Shown here piece by piece: positions 1-5,845 of a stretch of 5,912 nt of DNA (its first letter is position 1; every line of letters starts with the position of its first letter). The stretch comes from Haloarculaceae archaeon (GTDB lineage Archaea > Halobacteriota > Halobacteria > Halobacteriales > Haloarculaceae). The translations under genes and the position numbers were made by a program. The notes under the pieces are model-generated. The model saw nothing but the letters and a program-made list of their open reading frames with translations, had not been told where the DNA came from and searched no databases. The stretch is from contig JAHENO010000058.1 of assembly GCA_018609945.1 (NCBI GenBank), positions 1 through 5,912 of the forward strand, written 5' to 3'.

Positions 1-197
1 CCGAGGGGTACGTGCTCCCCCACGCCGCCGTCTACGCCGCAGATCTCAAAGCCGCCGAACTGAACCTCGACCGACTCCTCGACTACGAGTTCGACGCCGC
101 GCTCGTCTACCACGGGTCGTCGGTCACTGAGGGTGCCCGTGCCGTTCTCGACCGATACGTGAACTTCCCCGGCCGGCCATCGGAGCCCGTCAAGTAG
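1..197 (+). CDS. C-terminal end of a probable metallo-beta-lactamase-fold hydrolase (5' truncated by window edge)
   Basis: An open frame enters from the left edge (first full codon at 3) and ends at TAG 195-197, giving about 64 C-terminal residues. The stretch DYEFDAALVYHGSSVTEGA resembles the last part of haloarchaeal MBL-fold metallohydrolases. In that family the final metal-ligand His lies in a short hydrophobic strand followed by HG, and a helix containing 'G(A)xxxLxxY' closes the fold; here these are VYHG and EGARAVLDRYV. The HxHxDH motif and the rest of the metal site would lie upstream of the window, so enzyme activity and substrate cannot be judged. A GTG at 12 could be read as a start, but the frame is open to the edge and 61 residues would not make a domain, so I treat the gene as truncated. 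It shares the strand of the hyu operon but is separated from it by 156 bp. Confidence 0.6.
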   Translation, partial: EGYVLPHAAVYAADLKAAELNLDRLLDYEFDAALVYHGSSVTEGARAVLDRYVNFPGRPSEPVK

Positions 198-212
198 CTC
201 TCCGTGTGAGAG
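198..212 (+). terminator. Small hairpin directly after the upstream stop codon
   Basis: CTCTC (198-202) and GAGAG (208-212) form a perfect 5-bp stem with a 5-base loop, starting one base after the TAG of the upstream gene. No T-rich tract follows, and archaeal termination depends mainly on T-tracts, so this may be only a weak 3'-end structure or chance. Confidence 0.2.
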
Positions 213-302
213 ACGGCGATGGCTGTGGCTGTGGAACTCAGCAGACCGTGGGCCGCATTCGCGGGCTTCTGGACTCCACGGGCGAGCTCTCTCGGATGGA
301 GG

Positions 303-316
303 GATAACACTTAGTG
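303..316 (+). promoter_or_regulatory. Possible weak TATA region and short palindrome upstream of hyuA
   Basis: This is one of the more AT-rich patches in the hyuA upstream region. GATAAC (303-308) lies about 25 bases before the alternative GTG at 330 and about 48 before the preferred GTG at 354, so a transcript from it would have a 5' leader of roughly 20 nt for the 354 start. The overlapping CACTTAGTG (308-316) is a perfect 4+1+4 palindrome and could be a half-operator. There is no good BRE and no match to the haloarchaeal TTTAWA-type box, so the call is weak. It is listed because no better promoter is visible in the 156-bp gap. Confidence 0.2.
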
Positions 317-341
317 GCCGTGTTGTCTGGTGGGACATGCT

Positions 342-346
342 GGTGA
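342..346 (+). promoter_or_regulatory. Ribosome-binding site supporting the hyuA GTG start at 354
   Basis: GGTGA at 342-346 matches the haloarchaeal anti-SD and lies 7 bases before GTG 354. The in-frame GTG at 330 has no comparable purine motif upstream. This spacing favours 354 as the start. Confidence 0.45.
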
Positions 347-353
347 TTCACAA

Positions 354-2417
354 GTGTCATACAACCTTGGCGTGGACGTCGGCGGGACGTTCACCGACGT
401 TCTCGTATTCGACGAGGCGACGAACGAACTCACGGTGACGAAAGTCCTCTCGACGCCGGCGAACCCTTCGGACGGGGTACTGACGGGTGTCGACGAGGCC
501 ACGGAGCGGGCTGGTGCGAGCGTGGCCGATCTCGACCTGCTGTTTCACGGCACGACCGTGGTCACGAACATGCTGCTCGAAGAGACCGGCGCAGAGGTAG
601 GGCTCCTCACGACCAGCGGCCACGAACACGTCCTGCACCTCGCGCGGGCGTGGACGCCGGGCCCGCTGTACGGGTGGATGGCCATGGACAAGCCGGATCC
701 GCTCGCCGATCTCGTCCATACGAGGGGCATCGACGCCCGCGTCTCGTCGCCGGATGGCGCGGTCGACAGCGCGGTCGACAGGGAGGAGGTCAGGGCTGCC
801 GTGGACGACCTCGAGGCGGCCGGCGTGGAAGCACTGACCGTCGCGCTGATGAACTCCTACCTGAACCCCGAGCAGGAAGAGCGCGTTCGGGACATCATCG
901 CAGAGGAGTACCCCGACCTTCCGGTCTCGATCTCCTCGGAGATCGTTCCGGAGTACGGGGAGTACGAGCGCACGCTGACGACGGTCATCAACGACTACGC
1001 CCGGCCGTCAGTCATCGACTACCTCGACGACCTTGACGGCCGGCTGGGCGAGGCAGGCTTTGTCGGCCAGATGAACATCGTCCGCTCGGACGGCGGGCTG
1101 ATGTCCAGCGGGGCCGCCCGCGACCGCCCGGTCGAGATGGCCCTCTCGGGCCCCAGCGGCGGCGTCGTCGGGGCCGCCTCCATCGCCGCAAAGAAGGGCA
1201 TCGACGACGTGCTCACCCTGGACATGGGCGGGACGTCGACGGACGTCTCGCTCGTCGAGGACGGCCAGCCCGAGACGACCCGGGAGACGAAAGTGGGCTA
1301 CCGGCAGTTCACGTCACGTGCCGTCGACATCGAGACGGTCGGCGCCGGCGGCGGGTCGACCGCCCGCGTGCAACTGTCGGGCTCGCTGCAGGTCGGCCCC
1401 GAGAGCGCCGGCGCCGATCCGGGCCCGGCCTGTTACGGGCGCGGGGGCACCGACCCCACCGTCACGGACGCCAACGTCGTCCTTGGCCGGATCCCACCGT
1501 CGGTCCAGCTCGGTGGGACGATGGACCTCGACCGGGAGGCTGCCGAGGACGCAGTGGCCGAGATTGCCGAGGACCGCGGGACCTCCATCGAGGAGGCCGC
1601 CCAGGCCGTGGTCGACGTGGTCAACGAGAACATGCACGGTGCTCTCCGGGTCGTCTCGGTCGAGCGCGGCTACGACCCGCGGGATTTCGGGCTGGTCGCG
1701 TTCGGCGGCGCCGGCCCGATGCACGCCAACGCCCTGGTCGACCTCATCGGCGCCGACCCCCTCATCATCCCGCCGGGACCGGGCGTGTTGAGCGCGTACG
1801 GTTTCCTCGCGAGCGACGTCCAGAACGAGTTCTCCGAGACCTACCTCGAAACCGAACTCGACGTCGACGGCGACGACGTCGCGGCCGAACTCGACGACCT
1901 CCGCGCGGAAGCCGCCGCGTGGCTCCGCTCGGAGGGTGTCGACGACGCCGACCACCGCTTTGCCTACTACGCCGACTGCCGGTACTTCCGCCAGGACGTC
2001 CAGCTGTCGATCCCGGTCGACGTGGACGATCTGCGGGGCGAGGGCGGCCTCGCGGCCATCAAGGCGGACTTCGAGGCGCGCTACGACCAGCGCTTCGACT
2101 TCGCGCTGGAGGCCCCCCTAGAGATCGCCAACCTCCGGGTCATCGGCACCGGCGTCGTCGACGGGGTGGAACTCGAAGCCCGCGAGCTGGAGGGGGCGGA
2201 CCCCAGCGCGGCACGCACCGGCTACCACGAGGTCTACTTCGACGAACGCTACCACGACACGCCGGTCTACGACCGCGAGGCACTGGCGCCGGGCAACCGG
2301 ATCGAGGGCCCGGCGATCGTCGTCGAAGACGACTCGACGGTCGTCGTCCAGCCCGGCAACGAGGCACGGGTGGACCAGTACGAGGCACTCGAGATCACCG
2401 GAGGTGAGAACGCATGA
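354..2417 (+). CDS. hyuA: Hydantoinase/oxoprolinase family subunit A (ATP-dependent N-methylhydantoinase-type)
   Basis: Encodes 687 residues from GTG 354, the usual size for HyuA-type subunits. These proteins have an actin/hexokinase-like ATPase fold and, with HyuB, open cyclic amides such as hydantoins or lactams using ATP; they act in the cytoplasm. Visible motifs in order are: DVGGTFTD at residues 8-15 (first phosphate-binding turn); FHGTTVVTN at 64-72; SGPSGGVVGA at 265-274; DMGGTSTD at 290-297 (second phosphate-binding turn); GAGGGS at 330-335; GPESAGADPGPACYGRGG beginning at 348; FGGAGPMHA at 450-458; and a C-terminal domain ending in a GPAIV/EDD segment typical of the family. No truncation or frameshift is seen. 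I chose GTG 354 because GGTGA precedes it and the family N-terminus begins a few residues before the first GG motif. GTG 330 would add eight residues. The stop overlaps hyuB by 4 bp. The family is certain; the substrate (hydantoin, N-methylhydantoin, oxoproline or another lactam) is not set by these motifs. Confidence 0.93.
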   Translation: MSYNLGVDVGGTFTDVLVFDEATNELTVTKVLSTPANPSDGVLTGVDEATERAGASVADLDLLFHGTTVVTNMLLEETGAEVGLLTTSGHEHVLHLARAWTPGPLYGWMAMDKPDPLADLVHTRGIDARVSSPDGAVDSAVDREEVRAAVDDLEAAGVEALTVALMNSYLNPEQEERVRDIIAEEYPDLPVSISSEIVPEYGEYERTLTTVINDYARPSVIDYLDDLDGRLGEAGFVGQMNIVRSDGGLMSSGAARDRPVEMALSGPSGGVVGAASIAAKKGIDDVLTLDMGGTSTDVSLVEDGQPETTRETKVGYRQFTSRAVDIETVGAGGGSTARVQLSGSLQVGPESAGADPGPACYGRGGTDPTVTDANVVLGRIPPSVQLGGTMDLDREAAEDAVAEIAEDRGTSIEEAAQAVVDVVNENMHGALRVVSVERGYDPRDFGLVAFGGAGPMHANALVDLIGADPLIIPPGPGVLSAYGFLASDVQNEFSETYLETELDVDGDDVAAELDDLRAEAAAWLRSEGVDDADHRFAYYADCRYFRQDVQLSIPVDVDDLRGEGGLAAIKADFEARYDQRFDFALEAPLEIANLRVIGTGVVDGVELEARELEGADPSAARTGYHEVYFDERYHDTPVYDREALAPGNRIEGPAIVVEDDSTVVVQPGNEARVDQYEALEITGGENA
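757..780 (+). repeat. Perfect 12-bp tandem duplication inside hyuA
   Basis: GCGCGGTCGACA occurs twice in direct succession (757-768 and 769-780). The duplication keeps the frame and encodes AVDS-AVDR at HyuA residues 136-143, in the linker before a helix starting EEVRAAVDDL. It looks like a recent slippage product in a tolerant loop. Confidence 0.75.
2400..2407 (+). promoter_or_regulatory. Strong ribosome-binding site for hyuB inside the end of hyuA
   Basis: GGAGGTGA lies within the last codons of hyuA, 6 bases before ATG 2414. With the ATGA stop/start overlap, it should couple and strengthen HyuB synthesis, in line with the two subunits being needed in matching amounts. Confidence 0.8.
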
Positions 2418-4258
2418 GTACGCCCGACTTCGTCGGCGACCACGACATCGACGAGACGACACTCGACATCATCGAGAACACGCTCTCGAACACGCGCTAC
2501 GAGATGGACCGCGTGGTCGAGACCACGGCCATCAGCCCGGTTATCCGGGAACAGTCCGACCAGTTCCCCCTCATCGCGGACGCCGAGGGGCGGATGGTCA
2601 TGGGCCAGTTCGGCAGCGCGATCGACACCATCCTCGAAAACTCCCCGTACACGCGCGGGGACCTGGAGGAGGGCGACGTCATCGCGACCAACGACCCCTA
2701 CATGTGTGCCGGCGCCATCTCGCACACGCCGGACATGCTCCTGTTGCGGCCCATCTTCTACGAGGGTGACCTCGTTGGCTTTGCGAGCCAGTGGGGCAAC
2801 CTGATGGACGTCGGCGGGAAGACGCCCGGTTCCATCCCCATCGAGGCCCGGAGCATCTTCGAGGAGGGGATGCGATTGCCCCCGACGAAACTGTACAAGG
2901 CCGGCGAGTTCGACGACGAGTTGCTCTACTCGTTCACCCACAACACGCGGCTGCCCGACCACGCCGAGGCCGACATCAAGGCACTCGCGGCCGGCACGGC
3001 CACCGCCGAGGAGCGCGTCCAGGAACTGTGTGACCGGTTCGGGAAGGACACCTACGTCGAGGGGTGTGACGCACTCCTCGACCGGACTCGCGAGGGTGTC
3101 CGGCAGCTCATCCTCGATCTGGTGCCCGAGGAGCCGGTCGTCTTCGAGGACTACGCCGACGACGACGGCCTCGGGAACGGCCCGATCAAGCTACGGATCG
3201 AGATGTGGCGCGAGGACGACGAGGTGTACGTCTCCTGGGAGGGCTCCGACGAGCAGGTCGAGGGGACTGTGAACTTCCTGCTCAACGAGAAGATGTTCAA
3301 GATGTTCGTCGGGGTCTTCCTCATCATGGCCTTCGACCCCGAGTTGACCTTCAACGACGGGTTCTACGACCTCATCAACGTCGACATCCCGGAGGGATCG
3401 GTCCTGAAACCGGAGTTCCCTGCCGCGCTGGGCAACCGACTGACGCTGATGGCCCGGCACTTCGACATCCTCCAGGCGGCCTTCTCGAAGGCCATCGAGG
3501 GATTCGACGTCGCCGGCAGTTACGGCACCAGTCCCAACCTCGTCTACGCCGGCACCGACTCGGAGGGCAACGACTTCCAGTTACTCGAAATCCTCTACGG
3601 TGGCATCCCGGCCCGGCCGGGCGGCGACGGACTCGACGGCCACTCCTGGTGGCCGCTATTCCGGACCGTCCCGGTCGAGTACCTGGAGGCGTACTACCCG
3701 CTGACCATCGAGGAGTACACCGCCCGGACCGACACCGGCGGCGCCGGCCGGTTCAGGGGCGGGCACGGCATCACGCGGGTCTACCGGTTCGAGGAGGACG
3801 GCGCGGTCACCTTCCAGGACGACCGGGCACACACCCATCCGTGGGGTGTCGCCGGCGGCAAACACGCCGGGACGAGCCAGAAGACCCTGGTCCGGGCGGA
3901 CGGCACCACCGAGGAGTTGCCCTCGAAAGTCGAGGGGCTGCCCGTCGCGGCCGGCGACAAACTCGTCTTCGAGACCGCGGGCGGAGGCGGGCTGGGCGAT
4001 CCACTCGAACGCGACCCTGCGGTCGTCGCACAGGAGGTCCGGCGTGGCCTGATCTCCGAGGAGGCTGCCCGCGACGCCTACGGCGTCGTCCTCAAGGACG
4101 GCGAGGCCGACAGCGAGGCGACCGACCAGCGGCGCGAGACCATCCGCGCGAACCGCGGCGAGGCAGACCAGTTCGACTTCGGGCCGATCCCCGACGAGGA
4201 GACCCTCGCCGAGCGAATCCGCCAGGAGCGGGACGAGTTCAGCGCCCGACACAGATAG
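2414..4258 (+). CDS. hyuB: Hydantoinase/oxoprolinase family subunit B (ATP-dependent N-methylhydantoinase-type)
   Basis: Encodes 614 residues, slightly longer than many HyuB subunits because of an acidic/basic C-terminal tail after about residue 555. HyuB pairs with HyuA; in the family it carries the metal-dependent cyclic-amide-opening site while HyuA supplies ATP chemistry. Family landmarks are: REQSDQFPLIADAEGR at 45-60 (usually IRERxDFSxxxFDxxGR); GDVIATNDPY ending at 96; SHTPDM at 103-108; MDVGGKTPGS at 131-140; EEGMRLPPTKLY shortly after; DTGGAGRFRGGHG at 440-452; and GGGGLGDP at 523-530. Many relatives have NDPYxGGxHLPD; here three extra residues lie between NDPY and H104. At 128-132 the protein reads GNLMD where relatives usually have (A/G)HxxD, so an expected metal-ligand His is Asn129. 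The start is ATG 2414, overlapping the hyuA stop, with a strong RBS. Family assignment is firm; the substrate is open. Confidence 0.93.
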   Translation: MSTPDFVGDHDIDETTLDIIENTLSNTRYEMDRVVETTAISPVIREQSDQFPLIADAEGRMVMGQFGSAIDTILENSPYTRGDLEEGDVIATNDPYMCAGAISHTPDMLLLRPIFYEGDLVGFASQWGNLMDVGGKTPGSIPIEARSIFEEGMRLPPTKLYKAGEFDDELLYSFTHNTRLPDHAEADIKALAAGTATAEERVQELCDRFGKDTYVEGCDALLDRTREGVRQLILDLVPEEPVVFEDYADDDGLGNGPIKLRIEMWREDDEVYVSWEGSDEQVEGTVNFLLNEKMFKMFVGVFLIMAFDPELTFNDGFYDLINVDIPEGSVLKPEFPAALGNRLTLMARHFDILQAAFSKAIEGFDVAGSYGTSPNLVYAGTDSEGNDFQLLEILYGGIPARPGGDGLDGHSWWPLFRTVPVEYLEAYYPLTIEEYTARTDTGGAGRFRGGHGITRVYRFEEDGAVTFQDDRAHTHPWGVAGGKHAGTSQKTLVRADGTTEELPSKVEGLPVAAGDKLVFETAGGGGLGDPLERDPAVVAQEVRRGLISEEAARDAYGVVLKDGEADSEATDQRRETIRANRGEADQFDFGPIPDEETLAERIRQERDEFSARHR

Positions 4259-4906
4259 ATGTCCGACGACAACGACGACTGGATCGAGGAGACCGCCCGC
4301 CTGTACGAGGAGCGCGACTTCGGGAGCGACGCCGGCTTTGGTGACTCGCCGGCACTCCTCGTCATCGACCTGATCAACGCCTTCACCGACCCCGACACCA
4401 ACCTCGGCTCGGAACTGGACGACGTCGTCGCCCGAACTGGCGACCTGCTCGCGGCGTTCCGAGAACACGACCTCCCCCGCTATTTCACCACCGTCGCGTA
4501 CGAGGAGTCCTACGGGGACGCCGGCGTGTTCATCGAGAAGGTCCCGGCGCTCCGGGAACTCCGCCTGGGGACCGACGCCGTCGAGGTCGACGACCGGATC
4601 GCGCCGGAGGGCAACGAGCGGGTCATTCTCAAGAAGTACGCCAGCGCCTTCTTCGGGACTGACCTGGTGACGGAACTGACGACCGACGGCGTCGACACGC
4701 TCGTCATCGCCGGCGTCACGACCAGCGGCTGCGTGCGTGCGACGGCCGTCGATAGCCTCCAGCACGGCTACCGGACCATCGTCCCCCGCGACGCGGTGGG
4801 CGACCGCGCCGAGGGGCCACACCGCGCGAACCTCTTCGACATCGACGCCAAGTACGGCGACGTCGTCACCACCGACGAGGTGCTTGCGTTCGTCGCCGAG
4901 AGCTGA
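4259..4906 (+). CDS. Isochorismatase-fold cysteine amidohydrolase, N-carbamoylsarcosine amidase-like
   Basis: Encodes 215 residues of the cysteine hydrolase (isochorismatase-like) superfamily. The catalytic triad is visible: Asp37 in LLVIDLINAFTD, Lys125 in LKKYASAFFG, and Cys158 in GVTTSGCVRA. The Lys-to-Cys spacing of 33 residues equals that between Lys144 and Cys177 of N-carbamoylsarcosine amidohydrolase, as I recall it. KxYASAFFGT, the TSGCVRA turn, DSLQHGYR and HRANLFDIDAKY fit that subgroup better than nicotinamidase or isochorismatase. The expected reaction is hydrolysis of an N-carbamoyl amino acid to the amino acid, CO2 and ammonia. ATG 4259 directly follows the hyuB TAG (4256-4258), and no SD lies at a normal distance, so translation probably depends on reinitiation after hyuB. 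Its place behind hyuAB suggests it takes the product of the ring-opening enzyme. It could also act on another N-carbamoyl compound or a simple amide. Confidence 0.85.
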   Translation: MSDDNDDWIEETARLYEERDFGSDAGFGDSPALLVIDLINAFTDPDTNLGSELDDVVARTGDLLAAFREHDLPRYFTTVAYEESYGDAGVFIEKVPALRELRLGTDAVEVDDRIAPEGNERVILKKYASAFFGTDLVTELTTDGVDTLVIAGVTTSGCVRATAVDSLQHGYRTIVPRDAVGDRAEGPHRANLFDIDAKYGDVVTTDEVLAFVAES

Positions 4907-4936
4907 GTACCCGTTGCCCGATTTCGCTTCAGAAAC

Positions 4937-5809
4937 TCAGTTATCGGCGTACCGTTCCTCCAGGGCTTCGAGGTCCTCCGTGCCGATGACCTCCTTGAAC
5001 TCCGCGAAAGAGGCCGTCGCGGCATCGCCGACGACGCCGTCTGACAGCCCCGCGAGCGCGTCCTGGATGCCTCGCGTGGCTGCGAACAGCGAGAGGACAG
5101 GATAGACCACGAAGTCGAAGCCGATCTCCTGCAGCTGTGCCGGCGGGAGGTACGGCGTCTTGCCTCCCTCGACCATGTTGGCGAACGTCGGCGCGTCGAA
5201 CGCGTCGGCGATCCGTTCCATCTCCGACCGGCTCTCGGGAGCCTCGACGAACACCACGTCAGCACCGGCCTCGTGGTAGGCGCGACCGCGCTCGATGGCC
5301 GCCTCGAGGCCGGCGGTGTAGCGGGCGTCGGTCCGGCCAATGATGACCAGGTCCTCCCCGCGCTCCGCGCGAGCGTCGGCGGCTGCGCGGACGCGCCTCG
5401 CGTGATCTTCGGGCGACACCACGCGCTTGTCGTCCATGTGGCCACACCGCTTTGGCCACACCTGGTCTTCGAGGATGACGCCCGCGGCGCCGGCGTCGAT
5501 GGCTTCCCCGACCGCGTGCCGGACGTGCAGCGCGTTGCCATAGCCCGTATCCAGGTCGGCCACGAGCGGGATATTGACGCGGCTGGCGATGTCGCGGACG
5601 CGGTCCAGGTTGGCCGTGCGGTCGAGAAACCCCACGTCTGGCAGGCCGAGTGTCGAGGCCGCCAGGCCGAACCCCGACGTGAACACGGCCGAAAAGCCTG
5701 CCTGCTCGACGAGCATCGCGGAGACCGCGTCGAAGGCGCCCGGCATGACCGTAATCTCCGACCCCTCCATGTCCCCACGAAGGCGCGCTCCGGGTGATTG
5801 ACCGTCCAT
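4937..5809 (-). CDS. Isocitrate lyase/PEP mutase superfamily C-C lyase (oxaloacetate decarboxylase / methylisocitrate lyase-like)
   Basis: Encodes 290 residues, the usual length for the short (PrpB-sized) members of this Mg-dependent TIM-barrel superfamily. Motifs are: PGAFDA at 23-28; SGFGLAASTLGLPD ending at Asp58; DLDTGYGN at 85-92, with metal-binding Asp85 and Asp87; EDQ at 114-116; KRCGH at 120-124, with catalytic Cys122; GRTDA at 158-162; and NMVEGGKTP at 211-219. KRCGH marks a lyase and argues against a PEP mutase. EGGKTP fits the oxaloacetate decarboxylase/dimethylmalate lyase/petal-death-type group better than true PrpB, so the substrate (a 2-hydroxy or 2-oxo dicarboxylate) is unsettled. 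ATG 5809 is chosen because the BRE/TATA box fits a leaderless mRNA there and because residues 8-18 cover the usual N-terminal LR...EI segment. ATG 5770 (Met14) is the alternative. The gene converges on the hyu operon with a 30-bp gap. Confidence 0.88.
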   Translation of the reverse strand: MDGQSPGARLRGDMEGSEITVMPGAFDAVSAMLVEQAGFSAVFTSGFGLAASTLGLPDVGFLDRTANLDRVRDIASRVNIPLVADLDTGYGNALHVRHAVGEAIDAGAAGVILEDQVWPKRCGHMDDKRVVSPEDHARRVRAAADARAERGEDLVIIGRTDARYTAGLEAAIERGRAYHEAGADVVFVEAPESRSEMERIADAFDAPTFANMVEGGKTPYLPPAQLQEIGFDFVVYPVLSLFAATRGIQDALAGLSDGVVGDAATASFAEFKEVIGTEDLEALEERYADN

Positions 5810-5833
5810 GAATACGCCACGGGGACGACCATG

Positions 5834-5845
5834 CTAAAACCTTCG
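5834..5845 (-). promoter_or_regulatory. Archaeal BRE/TATA promoter of the minus-strand lyase gene
   Basis: On the minus strand the sequence reads CGAAGG followed by TTTTAG, close to the haloarchaeal BRE (CGAA-type) plus TTTAWA-type TATA box. The centre of TTTTAG lies about 27 bases before ATG 5809, so transcription would begin at or within a few bases of the start codon. No SD motif lies between box and ATG, consistent with a leaderless mRNA. Confidence 0.65.

Noticed and set aside
221..234. GGCTGT hexamer doublet in the intergenic gap
   Set aside because: Only two copies of six bases; too short to support a repeat or operator call.
1314..1955. Minus-strand frame (213 codons) opposite hyuA
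   Set aside because: Antisense shadow; hyuA motifs such as GAGGGS, the CYGRGG segment and FGGAGPMHA are encoded on the plus strand across it.
354..4258. Assigning hyuA/hyuB as 5-oxoprolinase or acetone carboxylase
   Set aside because: Eukaryotic-type 5-oxoprolinase is usually a single fused chain of about 1,290 residues, and acetone carboxylase has a third small gamma subunit not seen here. The neighbouring carbamoyl amidase fits a hydantoinase better, though oxoproline is not excluded.
3205..4344. Long plus-strand frame (379 codons) overlapping hyuB and the amidase gene
   Set aside because: Its product is Arg/Gly/Pro-rich with no domain, typical of an out-of-frame reading of GC-rich haloarchaeal DNA. 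hyuB and the amidase carry clear family motifs over the same bases.
3656..4822. Long minus-strand frame (388 codons) antisense to hyuB and the amidase gene
   Set aside because: It mirrors codon structure of the real genes, has no recognisable motif, and its composition lacks the acidic haloarchaeal bias pattern with a fold.
4907..4936. Shared bidirectional terminator between the convergent genes
   Set aside because: No stable inverted repeat and no T-tract longer than three bases on either strand.
4937..5809. Phosphoenolpyruvate mutase / phosphonate biosynthesis
   Set aside because: The KRCGH loop with Cys122 is that of lyases; PEP mutases have a different loop without this Cys. No phosphonopyruvate decarboxylase is nearby.
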